Part shown: piece by piece, positions 1 to 9,134 of the stretch | How the letters are laid out: every line of letters starts with the position of its first letter | Numbering within the stretch: position 1 is the first letter of the stretch | Assembly: GCF_011516885.1 (NCBI RefSeq) | Contig: NZ_WOTD01000001.1 | Coordinates: 248,001 to 312,000 of the forward strand | Direction of reading: 5' to 3' | Length of the DNA stretch: 64,000 nt | Origin: Acetobacter lambici | GTDB lineage: Bacteria; Pseudomonadota; Alphaproteobacteria; Acetobacterales; Acetobacteraceae | Made by a program: the position numbers and the translations under genes | The notes under the pieces: model-generated | The model's input: the letters and a program-made list of their open reading frames with translations, nothing else | Told to the model about the DNA's origin: nothing | Databases searched by the model: none

Positions 1-438
1 CAGCAGGCCACGCAGGAGCAGGCGTTCGCACTCCAGCTCTTTTTCCAAAAAGTACCGCGCGGCCGCCTGCCCAACCATGGAGAGCAGGGTTTCATCATCC
101 CACGGCTTGTATGCAAAAAAGGAAATCTGACCCCGGTTCAGGGCAGCCTCCACGGCCGAAATATCGGCATACCCCGTGAGCAGAATGGCCCCCGCAGCAG
201 AAAGCTCGCGCGCATGGGCCAAAAAGACATCACCCGTCATGCCCGGCATGCGCTGGTCAGAAACAATGACCGCAACGCCGGGATTCTGGCGCAGGCGATC
301 CAGCCCTTCCTCCCCCGAGGACGCGGTCAGAACCGTATAAGCACTCTCCAGCAGATCGGACAGTGCGACCAGAATTTCGGGCTCGTCATCCACAACGAGC
401 ACCAAAGGGCGCTGTGTTGGTTCATATAACGTGCTCAC
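1..438 (-). CDS. Response regulator receiver protein (partial, C-terminus beyond window)
   Basis: Signal receiver that would take a phosphoryl group from the adjacent kinase. About 146 residues are visible, with a receiver domain at roughly residues 11-130: acidic pair D17-D18, phospho-acceptor D61 in SDQRMPG, the T88-G89-Y90 switch region and K111 in KPWDD. This SDQRMPG/KPWDD pattern is typical of RpfG-like and related regulators, but the output domain, if any, lies outside the window. I chose a GTG start because AGGAGAGGAG sits just upstream and translation then reads straight into the receiver fold. The start overlaps the last 17 bases of the kinase gene, so the two are probably translationally coupled in one operon. 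Either a stand-alone receiver or one with an HD-GYP or other output domain fits. Confidence 0.85.
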   Translation of the reverse strand, partial: MSTLYEPTQRPLVLVVDDEPEILVALSDLLESAYTVLTASSGEEGLDRLRQNPGVAVIVSDQRMPGMTGDVFLAHARELSAAGAILLTGYADISAVEAALNRGQISFFAYKPWDDETLLSMVGQAAARYFLEKELECERLLLRGLL

Positions 439-2218
439 CGCGCCTCTCCTCTCCTGTTTTGTAGGGCACACGGATGGTAAAACAGGCACCACCCAAGGTC
501 CCTGAGTTTGTTATAACAATACTCCCGCCGTGTGCCTGCACAACCCCATACGCCGTTGCCAGACCAAGCCCGGTCCCCGAGCCTACAGGTTTTGTTGTAA
601 AAAACGGTTCAAAAACGCGTTCCTGCAATTCCTGTGGTACCCTCGGCCCTGTATCCGATATCTGCAACACGTAATTTTCGGTCCCTCCGGCCTCTGCCGC
701 CTCCAAAAAAGAGGCAATCAGAATCTGGTCCTTGCGTCTGCCAGGCACGATCCCCCCCTGCTTGCGGGCTGTCTCGCGCTTTTCCAGAATGGCGTCGGCT
801 GCGTTGCTCACAATGTTCATGACCACCTGATTGACCAGCGCCGCCTGACAGACCAGTTCGGGCGGTGCTTCCAACCGACATTCCACGGCTATTTCCTGCC
901 CGAGTTTGGGGGCCAGAAGTGTCAGCACCATGGCAATGGCGTCCGGCACATCCAGCCGGCGGAATTCGCCTTCCTCCAGACGGGAAAAACGCCGCAGGCT
1001 GGCAACCAGTTCACGCAGTCTGGACAGGCCGACAAGGGAGGAGGCCAGCCGCTCGGACCCTTTGGTCAGCGCGGCTTCCGCCACCACGGTATCGCCCTGC
1101 CTTACAGCCTGCAAAGCCTGCGCCATACTGCGTTTGACCGTGTTCTCATGCGCCAGCACAAAAGCCAGTGGGTTATTGAACTCATGCGCAATACCAGCAG
1201 CGAGTTCCCCCAGAGAAGCCATTTTGGCGGACTGCACCAGTTTGACCTGCGCATCGATCAACTTACGGTTAGCGGCCGCCAGATCCGCATTAACCCGGCG
1301 TAACGCATCGGCCAGCGCCATACGCGCACGGGCACTTTCTATATGCGCTTCCTCACGCCGGGCTTCGTCTTGCAAGGTTTTGCGGCGCACAAGGCTGCTT
1401 ATGCGTGCGACCAGCAATGCGGGTTCTATGTCCGAATCCGTCAGGTCATCCACGCCGGCATTAAACGCCATCCGTATTTTTTCTGCCGTAAGCTGGCCAT
1501 GTTCCACAACGCCCAGCACACGGGTGCATTGGCGGCTCCTGCGTCGGAAGGCGGAAACGGTCTGCGCCAGCGCCAACCCGTTAAAGGCCGGGCAGCTCAG
1601 ATCCACCACAATACAGTCTGGCTGGATGCGCCCGGCACTGACATTGGACAACTCAAGCCGGTCGGGGTCCTCCACCAGCTTTGCGTCCTCGCCATTCTGG
1701 CGCAGCATTTTGACAATACGGGGGGTTTTGCCAACATTGGCCCCATCGGGCCATGCCCATAAAATACCACCGGGCGCGGTCACGACGGATACGCGCGGCT
1801 GGCGGAACACGGCTCCCTCACGCTCGGCTGTTTCATCCCCGAATTCGCGCAGGAGAGCGCATATCCGAAAAATCAGAAAAACCGGGTCATCCGTTGCGCA
1901 AAAGCAGGCATCCGCCCCGCGCTCGAGAATTTCGCGCTCCTGCTCCGCGTTATGTTCGTCCACCAGCACAACAACGGGTATGCCCCGTGTGGCCGATGTC
2001 AGGCGCAGGCGCTGGCACAACTGGGCTGCGGACATATCCGGCAGGTGGTCCTGCACAACCAGAAGGCTAGGGAGCTCGCTGTCAAACCCGGCAAAAACCG
2101 TACGACCATCCGCGGCTATGCGCACCCCCAGACCGCGTTTGTCCAGTTCAGCCACAAGCTGTTGTTCGCAGGTTGCATTGACCCCCGCGAACAGGATGGT
2201 GCAGGAAAGAAAATCCAT
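422..2218 (-). CDS. Sensor histidine kinase with two N-terminal receiver-like modules
   Basis: A predicted cytoplasmic histidine kinase of 598 residues with no membrane segment. Residues about 5-125 resemble a receiver domain with a possible phospho-acceptor D57 in VVQDHLPD. Residues about 143-280 form a second receiver-like module with D206 in IVVDLSCP but without the usual N-terminal acidic pair. A coiled-coil linker (about 285-330) leads to the HisKA box, with phospho-acceptor H345 in IAHEFNNP. The C-terminal HATPase has the N box (VVMNIVSNAADA), G1 box (ISDTGPRVP) and GTGLGLATAYG. Receiver modules placed before the kinase core suggest it is controlled by other phospho-relay proteins or only binds through these domains. 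The downstream response regulator overlaps its 3' end and is the obvious partner. The signal sensed is unknown. Confidence 0.92.
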   Translation of the reverse strand: MDFLSCTILFAGVNATCEQQLVAELDKRGLGVRIAADGRTVFAGFDSELPSLLVVQDHLPDMSAAQLCQRLRLTSATRGIPVVVLVDEHNAEQEREILERGADACFCATDDPVFLIFRICALLREFGDETAEREGAVFRQPRVSVVTAPGGILWAWPDGANVGKTPRIVKMLRQNGEDAKLVEDPDRLELSNVSAGRIQPDCIVVDLSCPAFNGLALAQTVSAFRRRSRQCTRVLGVVEHGQLTAEKIRMAFNAGVDDLTDSDIEPALLVARISSLVRRKTLQDEARREEAHIESARARMALADALRRVNADLAAANRKLIDAQVKLVQSAKMASLGELAAGIAHEFNNPLAFVLAHENTVKRSMAQALQAVRQGDTVVAEAALTKGSERLASSLVGLSRLRELVASLRRFSRLEEGEFRRLDVPDAIAMVLTLLAPKLGQEIAVECRLEAPPELVCQAALVNQVVMNIVSNAADAILEKRETARKQGGIVPGRRKDQILIASFLEAAEAGGTENYVLQISDTGPRVPQELQERVFEPFFTTKPVGSGTGLGLATAYGVVQAHGGSIVITNSGTLGGACFTIRVPYKTGEERRGEHVI

Positions 2219-2388
2219 AAATTCCGCCTATAGCTGGACGCCTAGGCCCATCCTTCTTGCGCTTAAATCTGATTTTAAACCCATACCAAACAAAAACATC
2301 CGCCGTCTGCTCGCGAATGCGTTACCACGATAGCTGCCCGCATCTGCCCCCCTGCAAGCATGGTGGCAAGACACGCACAAGAACGGTA

Positions 2389-2404
2389 TAAAGACCGATC
2401 TTTA
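2389..2404. promoter_or_regulatory. Short dyad TAAAGA-N4-TCTTTA between divergent genes
   Basis: Six-base arms TAAAGA and TCTTTA flank CCGA in the 257-bp gap between the kinase (minus) and the small membrane protein (plus). The left arm overlaps GGTATAAAG, which could be a -10 element reading right. The arms are short, so chance is possible. I see nothing else certain in 2219-2475. Confidence 0.25.
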
Positions 2405-2475
2405 CTTGGGTAGCCTGCCCCACTGGCAGTCTGGCCGACACTTCCGCCTCGGATTACCTGAAGGAACACAGGTTT

Positions 2476-2889
2476 ATGGACACGCGCACACCCCTACCCG
2501 CTTCCCAGCAACCTATTGCCATGTCCTCCCGCCAGAACACATCTGCTTCCGCCGGACTACGGCTGCTGCGTACGGCCATAGGGGCCGCCTGTTATTTTGT
2601 GTTCTATTTTGTGCAGCAGATGGCAGAACTGTTTGCCCCCCTCCTGCTTATTGCCGGCGCCGCATGGGCAGCGCTGCCTGCGCTGGTCAAAACCCTGACC
2701 CGCACCACCGCATCGGCCGACCCGCAGGCGCATGACGCCATTGCCAGCGTTGCCAACGCCATTCCCGAACAGATTACCCTTGCCGGGCACGAACTGACCG
2801 CCAGCGGACTGATCTGCGACGGTCTGGGGCTTATGGCCGTGGCAGCAGCGGGGGCAACTCTGGCCATGCTGGTCGGCCGCAAACTCTAA
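2476..2889 (+). CDS. Small predicted membrane protein, function unknown
   Basis: A protein of 137 residues that I do not recognise. A polar N-terminus (about 1-28) is followed by two adjacent hydrophobic stretches (about 32-48 and 50-66), a polar middle of about 60 residues with IPEQITLAGHELTASGL, and a last hydrophobic segment (about 115-133) rich in Ala and Gly ending in GRKL. AAGGAAC lies about 10 bases upstream of the ATG; a second ATG at residue 16 is possible. It is convergent with the zinc-ribbon protein and appears monocistronic. The size and two-plus-one membrane layout resemble small envelope proteins, but no motif supports a function. Confidence 0.72.
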   Translation: MDTRTPLPASQQPIAMSSRQNTSASAGLRLLRTAIGAACYFVFYFVQQMAELFAPLLLIAGAAWAALPALVKTLTRTTASADPQAHDAIASVANAIPEQITLAGHELTASGLICDGLGLMAVAAAGATLAMLVGRKL

Positions 2890-2936
2890 GTAACCAGCCC
2901 CCCTGCCCAGCAGGGCCTTGGGGGCGTAAAATGGCG

Positions 2937-3923
<987 letters not shown>

Positions 3924-4191
3924 GAACACTCTCTTAGCAGGGCCTCTCCCCGTTGCCCCGATCTGGCTGGAACGGCAGGCTAGGCATCAGGACGGAAGAC
4001 GAACGTAATCCCCCTTCTATATCACAGGAAAGGGCAAACCGTGCCAGCCCCCGATCCTAAAGGCACGGAACACCTTTTTCAATTCAGCTCTTGATGGCGC
4101 TTCGCAATCGACAGTCCACGGGACTATCCGCTACACTCGCCGCATGTGGGACCTGCCTTATTCTTATGCTCTTTCGCCCGGAAACAGGTAA

Positions 4192-4872
4192 ATGATTCGT
4201 CTGGACAATGTCTCCTGGCGCCGGGGCAAAAAGGACAATGGGCCAGTGCTGGCCAACCTGTCCTTTGCTGTGCCTCAGGGCGGCTTCCGCTGGCTGCTTG
4301 GCCCTTCGGGGGCGGGCAAGAGCAGCCTGCTCAGCCTGCTGCACATTGAAAACCTGCCTACGGATGGGCAGATGTCCATTCTGGGCAAAACGGTCGCGCA
4401 GGAAGAAAAGCGCGCAGCCCTTGTGCGCCTGCGCCAAAGAATCGGCATGGTGCATCAGGACTACCAGCTTATGCCCGACCTTTCGGTGGCCGATAACGTG
4501 GCCCTGCCCCTGCGCCTGCAAAACCGCCCCGAAGACGAAATTCAGGACGAGGTTCACGCTATTCTCAAATGGGTGGGTCTGGGCGAGCGCGTGGATGTAC
4601 CCGCAACGCGGCTTTCTGGCGGGGAGCAGCAGCGCACCGCCATTGCCCGCGCCATTATCCACCGGCCGGGCCTTATTCTGGCGGACGAACCCACAAACGC
4701 TCTGGAAGAAAGTCAGGCCTGCCGCCTGCTCGATATGTTTGCCGAACTCAGCGCCATGGGGACCACTGTTGTTGTTGCAACCCACAACGAATCCCTTGTC
4801 CGCAGGCTTGAGCGGCCTTTTCTGTTTCTCGAACGTGGGCGTCTGGTTGAAGAGGGAGGCGAGCGCGCATGA
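4192..4872 (+). CDS. ftsE: Cell division ATP-binding protein FtsE
   Basis: ATPase half of the FtsEX complex, which in well-studied bacteria controls periplasmic murein-hydrolase activators at the division septum. The 226 residues match the family length. Walker A is GPSGAGKS (37-44), the Q-loop is Q89, the ABC signature LSGGEQQR is at 141-148 and Walker B is LILADE (161-166). It overlaps ftsX by four bases (ATGA), the usual arrangement. An EnvC-like protein, the classic target of FtsEX, is encoded at 45427 in this window. The start is a plain ATG with only a weak upstream AACAGG. Confidence 0.92.
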   Translation: MIRLDNVSWRRGKKDNGPVLANLSFAVPQGGFRWLLGPSGAGKSSLLSLLHIENLPTDGQMSILGKTVAQEEKRAALVRLRQRIGMVHQDYQLMPDLSVADNVALPLRLQNRPEDEIQDEVHAILKWVGLGERVDVPATRLSGGEQQRTAIARAIIHRPGLILADEPTNALEESQACRLLDMFAELSAMGTTVVVATHNESLVRRLERPFLFLERGRLVEEGGERA

Positions 4873-5816
4873 GCCGCCCCTTCTCTGGCCGTAAGGACGG
4901 TCTTTCCCTTTCCGAAGCCCTACCAGACCGCAGCCTGTTCGCTCTTGTGGCTATGATGGGTTTTCTCGCGGCACTCACTCTGGCCGGGGCCAGTGGCGCC
5001 CGTGCCCTGTCCGCCCGCTGGTCCGGTGGTGCGGCCCAGTTGCTGACCATTCAGGTGCCAGATGCGGACACCGCATTAACGACGCAAAATGGCCCCAGCG
5101 CCACCACAACACGCGTGCAGGCCGTACTGGCCGACCTTGCCAGCCTGCCCGAAGGGGCACAGATACACCAGTTAACCCCACCCGAACTGGCTCGCCTGCT
5201 GGAACCATGGCTGGGAGAGACGGATAATTCCGCCCTACCTCTTCCAGCGATTATCCGCGTCAAACTCCCGCCTGATACGACCGTGCCCGCCGCGCTGGAG
5301 CAAACCCTGAACGCCCATGTTCCCGGCACCATAGTCGAGCATAACGCCCGCTGGGGCGAGCGCCTGCGCGCACTGGCCAACAGTCTGCTGGCCTGCGCGG
5401 GGCTGGCGTTGCTCAGTGTAGGCGGTATTGCCACCATGATTACGGGCCTTGCCACCCGCACCGGCCTTGCCACCCGCAAGGACATTATTAAAACCCTGCA
5501 TGGGCTTGGAGCCTCGGATAGCTATATTGCAGGCCGTTTTGCATGGCGCACGGCAACCCTTGGCTTTGGCGGCGGACTGACCGGCACACTGGTGGCGTGC
5601 CCGCCCCTTTTGCTGCTCCTGCAAATGGCAGCACCTTTTGCCAGCGCACCGCAGGCCACGCCTGAGCGGCTTTTGCCAACAGACTGGCAGGCTCTGGCCA
5701 ACACCATACCGCCAGATATGCTGTGCGCCCTTGCGTTCCTCCCCTTTGCGGCAGCTTTTATCTGCTGGTTTACAACTCAGGTCATGGTGCGCCTGTGGCT
5801 GCTGCGCCTGCCGTAA
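4869..5816 (+). CDS. ftsX: Cell division protein FtsX
   Basis: Membrane half of FtsEX, 315 residues. A short cytoplasmic N-terminus leads to a first membrane segment (about 22-42), a periplasmic domain of about 120 residues (about 50-170), and three further membrane segments (about 173-193, 225-250 and 285-310), the canonical four-helix FtsX plan. The family is poorly conserved in sequence, so the call depends on topology plus the ATGA overlap with ftsE. The next gene starts within its stop codon (TAATG). Confidence 0.9.
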   Translation: MSRPFSGRKDGLSLSEALPDRSLFALVAMMGFLAALTLAGASGARALSARWSGGAAQLLTIQVPDADTALTTQNGPSATTTRVQAVLADLASLPEGAQIHQLTPPELARLLEPWLGETDNSALPLPAIIRVKLPPDTTVPAALEQTLNAHVPGTIVEHNARWGERLRALANSLLACAGLALLSVGGIATMITGLATRTGLATRKDIIKTLHGLGASDSYIAGRFAWRTATLGFGGGLTGTLVACPPLLLLLQMAAPFASAPQATPERLLPTDWQALANTIPPDMLCALAFLPFAAAFICWFTTQVMVRLWLLRLP

Positions 5817-6418
5817 TGCGTAACACCATGCCCCTGCCCCGCCTGAGCCAACGCTTTGGGCCTCTGCTGCAAAAAACCTGTCTGCTGGCTGGCACCTGCT
5901 GGCTGGTGGGGTTTGGCTGGTTTATTTATGACGCACGCCAGCCCCCCGCACCCACATTGCATGCCGATGGCATTGTTGCCCTGACAGGTGGCACGGGGCG
6001 GGTGGAAACATCGCTCCGCCTGCTTGCCAGCAACCCGGATGCCCGCCTGCTTATTTCGGGCGTGGACCTGCAAACATCGGTGCGTGCATTGCTACCCACA
6101 ACCACTCCGCCAGATTTGGCGGCCCGCATTACACTGGGGTATCAGGCCCGTTCAACCATTGGTAACGCAACCGAAACCGCGGTCTGGGTTGCGGACCACC
6201 ACATGAACAGCCTGATTATTGTAACCGCAGGCTACCATATGCGCCGCGCCATGCTGGAACTGGGGCGTACATTGCCCGGCGTAACCCTGAGCCCCTACCC
6301 GGTTATGCCCCCCGCCATGGAACACCCATGGCGGCTCTCCACAATCCGGCTGATGGGCATGGAATACATGAAGTGGCTTGGCGCGCTGGCAGGCATGAAG
6401 CGCAACCCCTCACTCTAG
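5816..6418 (+). CDS. DUF218 (YdcF/ElyC-like) envelope protein
   Basis: 200 residues. The N-terminus has one membrane segment (about 17-37), followed by a DUF218 domain: DGIVALTGGTGRVETSLRLL, LLISGVD, then the conserved STIGNATETAVW and the IVTAGYHMRRAMLELGRTLP motif. Family members such as ElyC and SanA of E. coli affect envelope or peptidoglycan integrity; the biochemical activity is not settled. I chose the ATG in TAATG overlapping the ftsX stop, which makes it the third gene of an ftsEX operon. An upstream ATG at 5723 would overlap ftsX by more than 90 bases and is unlikely. Confidence 0.86.
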   Translation: MRNTMPLPRLSQRFGPLLQKTCLLAGTCWLVGFGWFIYDARQPPAPTLHADGIVALTGGTGRVETSLRLLASNPDARLLISGVDLQTSVRALLPTTTPPDLAARITLGYQARSTIGNATETAVWVADHHMNSLIIVTAGYHMRRAMLELGRTLPGVTLSPYPVMPPAMEHPWRLSTIRLMGMEYMKWLGALAGMKRNPSL

Positions 6419-6432
6419 GGTCACCCGCCAGA

Positions 6433-7305
6433 TCAGGCGGGCACAGGCACACCAAGCACTGCGGCGTGGTGGCGCAGGTGCTCGGCCACAAAGCTCTGCA
6501 CAAACCAGTAGGAGTGGTCGTACCCCGCCTGCTCACGGCAGATCAGCGCCTGCCCTGCTTTTTCGGCGGCAGCCACCAGATGCCACGGCTGCAACTCACG
6601 CTGCAAAAACTGGTCCGCAAGACCCGTATCCACCAGAATGGGGGATGGGTGCTTATATCCATCTTCCAGCAGGCACACCGCATCATGCGCGCGCCATGCG
6701 GCGTGATCGGCACCCAGATAGGTGGAGAGCGCCTTTTTGCCCCATGGCACAATGGAGGGGTGCACAACGGGGGCAAAGGCGGAAATGGATTTCCAGAACA
6801 AGGGAGCCTGCAAACCATGCACCAGCGCCCCATGCCCGCCCATGGAATGCCCCATGATCCCGCGCCTTGCACCATCCAGCGGCAGGGCGGCCTCCACCAG
6901 CAAAGGCAGTTCCTGCGCTATGTAGCTCCCCATACGGTAATGCTGCGCCCATGGCTGCTGTGTTGCATCCAGGTAGAACCCCGCCCCTGTTCCCAGGTCC
7001 CAGTCCGTGGCCTCTCCCTCTATACCCGCACCACGTGGGGAGGTATCGGGCGTGACAAGGGCAATGCCCAGCCGGGCGGCTTCGGCCAGCGCTCCTGCCT
7101 TGATCAGAAAAGTCTCCTGCGTGCAGGTCAGTCCGGCCAGTGCGTACACAACCGGCACCCTGCTGCCCTGCATGGCTGAGGGCGGCAAAAATACGCCAAA
7201 CCGCGCGGGCAGGCCCAGTACGCTGGACGGATGTTGGTAAAACATAACGCGCCCGCCGTGAGCGTTATGCTCTTCAAGCAGTGTCAGCCCTGTTGCTTCA
7301 GTCAT
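6433..7305 (-). CDS. fghA: S-formylglutathione hydrolase
   Basis: Serine esterase of the esterase D family that hydrolyses S-formylglutathione to formate and glutathione in glutathione-dependent formaldehyde detoxification. The 290 residues match the family. It shows the N-terminal HGGRVMFYQHPS region, LAGLTCTQETFLIKAG, DTSPRG, the nucleophile elbow GHSMGGHGAL, a DTGLADQFL aspartate region and the catalytic-His region HSYWFVQSFVAEHL. I chose the ATG at 7305 because AAGGG lies 8 bases upstream; ATGs further upstream lack a site. No formaldehyde dehydrogenase is adjacent, so it is not in an frm-type operon. Confidence 0.88.
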   Translation of the reverse strand: MTEATGLTLLEEHNAHGGRVMFYQHPSSVLGLPARFGVFLPPSAMQGSRVPVVYALAGLTCTQETFLIKAGALAEAARLGIALVTPDTSPRGAGIEGEATDWDLGTGAGFYLDATQQPWAQHYRMGSYIAQELPLLVEAALPLDGARRGIMGHSMGGHGALVHGLQAPLFWKSISAFAPVVHPSIVPWGKKALSTYLGADHAAWRAHDAVCLLEDGYKHPSPILVDTGLADQFLQRELQPWHLVAAAEKAGQALICREQAGYDHSYWFVQSFVAEHLRHHAAVLGVPVPA

Positions 7306-7379
7306 TCCCGCATCCCTTTTCATCTGGTCAGCCATGCCAGCTCATGCTTACCATTGCCCAGCATGCACAAACCATAATC

Positions 7380-7397
7380 TCGCAGGCAACCCTGCGA
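7380..7397. promoter_or_regulatory. Dyad TCGCAGG-N4-CCTGCGA between fghA and bestrophin gene
   Basis: Perfect 7-base inverted arms around CAAC lie in the divergent intergenic region, about 65 bases upstream of the bestrophin start and 75 from fghA. TTAAAAT follows at 7409 as a possible -10 for the plus-strand gene. It could be an operator or chance. Confidence 0.3.
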
Positions 7398-7461
7398 TGT
7401 ATTGTGTGTTAAAATGACACCGGGCATTCCGCCCCCTGCATACAGAACCGGAGATTTTTGA

Positions 7462-8337
7462 ATGATCGTTGACCAGAAGGTCGGCCTACGCATTATCACG
7501 CGGGAAATTTTAATGGTTATCCTGCTTATGGCTGCGTGGGATCTGGTTGTTGTCATTCTCTTTCAGATTTTCCATCAGGAATGGATGGAGCAGCCCAGTC
7601 TGCCTGTCTCCCTTATCGGCTCCGCTCTGGCGCTGTTCATGGGGTTCCGCTCCAACAGCGCATATGCCCGCTGGTGGGAAGGGCGCACTTTGTGGGGATC
7701 AATTACCAACAACTGCCGCTCCTTTGGCAGGCAGGCAGGCACACTGCTGGGTGACCGCCATGACCTGATGTACGCCATAGCCGCATACCCCCATGCCCTG
7801 CGCATGGCGCTCGGCCCGGTGGATGCAACCGAGGATGTGGAGCGCCTGCTACCGCCAGAAATGCTCAAGGCCATTGCCCCGTATCGCAACAAGCCCAACG
7901 CCATTCTTTACCAGATCGGCCTTGGTGTAACCGAGGAGGTTACACGCAAGGGCATAGATGGCGCGGTCCACGGGCAGATTGATCGCATTCTGTCCGATAT
8001 CGCCAATGCACAGGGCGGGCTTGAGCGTATTCGCAACACGCCCCTACCCATGCAGTTTTCCGCCCTGCCCCGCGCTTTGGTGAATATTTTCTGCATTGTT
8101 CTGCCCCTGTCCATGGTGCAGACGCTGGAATGGATTACACCCTTGGGTTCCTCGCTCGTGGGGTGCCTGTTCCTTATTCTGGACAAGAGTGCCGACGACC
8201 TGCAAAACCCTTTTTCGGGCACGCCACATGCGCTGCCCATGGCCACCATGGCCCGCAATATTGAAATTGACGTGGTCCAGCCCACAGGCGACCAGACAGC
8301 GCCCCCCCTGCAAACACACAATGGCGTCCAGCAATAA
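7462..8337 (+). CDS. Bestrophin-like (RFP-TM/UPF0187) anion channel family protein
   Basis: 291 residues. An N-terminal membrane segment (about 15-37) is followed by a second (about 46-60) and the family hallmark FMGFRSNSAYARWWEGRTLWGSI, then helical regions with QIGLGVTEEV and two late hydrophobic segments (about 205-240), ending in the conserved PFSGTPHALPMATMARNIEID. Bacterial bestrophin homologues form pentameric ion channels, though selectivity differs between members. The gene stands alone between fghA (divergent) and carD. Its substrate and role cannot be read from the sequence. Confidence 0.85.
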   Translation: MIVDQKVGLRIITREILMVILLMAAWDLVVVILFQIFHQEWMEQPSLPVSLIGSALALFMGFRSNSAYARWWEGRTLWGSITNNCRSFGRQAGTLLGDRHDLMYAIAAYPHALRMALGPVDATEDVERLLPPEMLKAIAPYRNKPNAILYQIGLGVTEEVTRKGIDGAVHGQIDRILSDIANAQGGLERIRNTPLPMQFSALPRALVNIFCIVLPLSMVQTLEWITPLGSSLVGCLFLILDKSADDLQNPFSGTPHALPMATMARNIEIDVVQPTGDQTAPPLQTHNGVQQ

Positions 8338-8403
8338 GGGCATTGCCGCCCCTATTCTTTATATTGCAGACAATCAGCGCATTTTATGCTACAGGTCCCG
8401 ACC

Positions 8404-8994
8404 ATGAACACGTTTAGAACACCTCCAAAAGGCGGCGTGACAGATGCAATGGCACGCACCGCTGCCGCCACGACTGCAGCCCAGGCCAAAACCAAGGTGA
8501 AAGACGAAGATCCTTTTCAGGAAGGGGATGCTATTGTCTATGCCGCTCACGGCGTTGGGCGTGTAGACCGGATCGGGATTGACGAAATTGCCGGGACCAA
8601 GCTGGAAGTCATCCAGATTTCCTTCCCCGGCAACCAGATGACCTTGCGCATCCCGCTGTCCAAGGCCCGCAAGTCCGGCCTGCGCAAAATTGTCTCGCGC
8701 GAGATTGTGGACAAGGCCATGTCCATCATCAAGGGTAAACCCCATGTCAGCAAAGGCATGTGGGCACGCCGCGCCGTGGCTTATCAGGAAAAAATCAACT
8801 CCGGTGATCTGGTGCAGATTGCCGAAGTCCTGCGTGACCTGCGCCGCAACGTGGACAGTCTGGACGGCAGCTTTAGCGAACGTAAACTGTTTGAAGCCGC
8901 ACAGGAGCGTTTTGTGGCTGAAGTTGCCGTGCTGGAAAAGAAAGAACCCAACGCGGTTCTGGAAGAACTGACCGCGGTCATGAAAGCCGCCTGA
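8404..8994 (+). CDS. CarD-family transcriptional regulator
   Basis: RNA-polymerase-binding regulator of the CarD/CdnL family. An Ala- and Lys-rich N-terminal tail is followed by the RNAP-interaction Tudor-like domain beginning FQEGDAIVYAAHGVGRVDRI, with LRIPLSKARKSGLRKIVS, and a helical C-terminal domain with MWARRAVAYQEKINSGDLVQIAEVLRDL. CarD proteins stabilise open promoter complexes, often at rRNA and housekeeping promoters. The start is uncertain: ATGs at 8386, 8404 and 8446 are all in frame. I took 8404 because TTTTATGCT just upstream of it could be a -10 element. A strong terminator follows, so the gene is monocistronic. Confidence 0.9.
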   Translation: MNTFRTPPKGGVTDAMARTAAATTAAQAKTKVKDEDPFQEGDAIVYAAHGVGRVDRIGIDEIAGTKLEVIQISFPGNQMTLRIPLSKARKSGLRKIVSREIVDKAMSIIKGKPHVSKGMWARRAVAYQEKINSGDLVQIAEVLRDLRRNVDSLDGSFSERKLFEAAQERFVAEVAVLEKKEPNAVLEELTAVMKAA

Positions 8995-9038
8995 GGTTTT
9001 TGGTCTCCGGTGCGTTTTCTTCTGGTCCAGTTGACCCC

Positions 9039-9074
9039 AACCCGGCAAGGCTCCCCGCCCTGCCGGGTTTTTTT
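9039..9074 (+). terminator. Intrinsic terminator after carD
   Basis: A stem formed by AACCCGGCA and TGCCGGGTT around an AGGCTCCCCGCCC loop is followed by seven T residues. Confidence 0.9.
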
Positions 9075-9134
9075 ATGCCCTGCCGTGTGGGGAATATTTT
9101 TGTAGCCCACCCGTAAACCTTGCGGATTATAACC

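Noticed and set aside
906-2333. Long plus-strand open frame opposite the sensor kinase
   Set aside because: It mirrors the kinase codon pattern; GC-rich third positions keep antisense frames open. No recognisable motif or ribosome binding site.
6424-6441. Short stem CCCGCC-N6-GGCGGG between the DUF218 gene and fghA as terminator
   Set aside because: Six-base stem, no T-run, and it overlaps the fghA stop codon.
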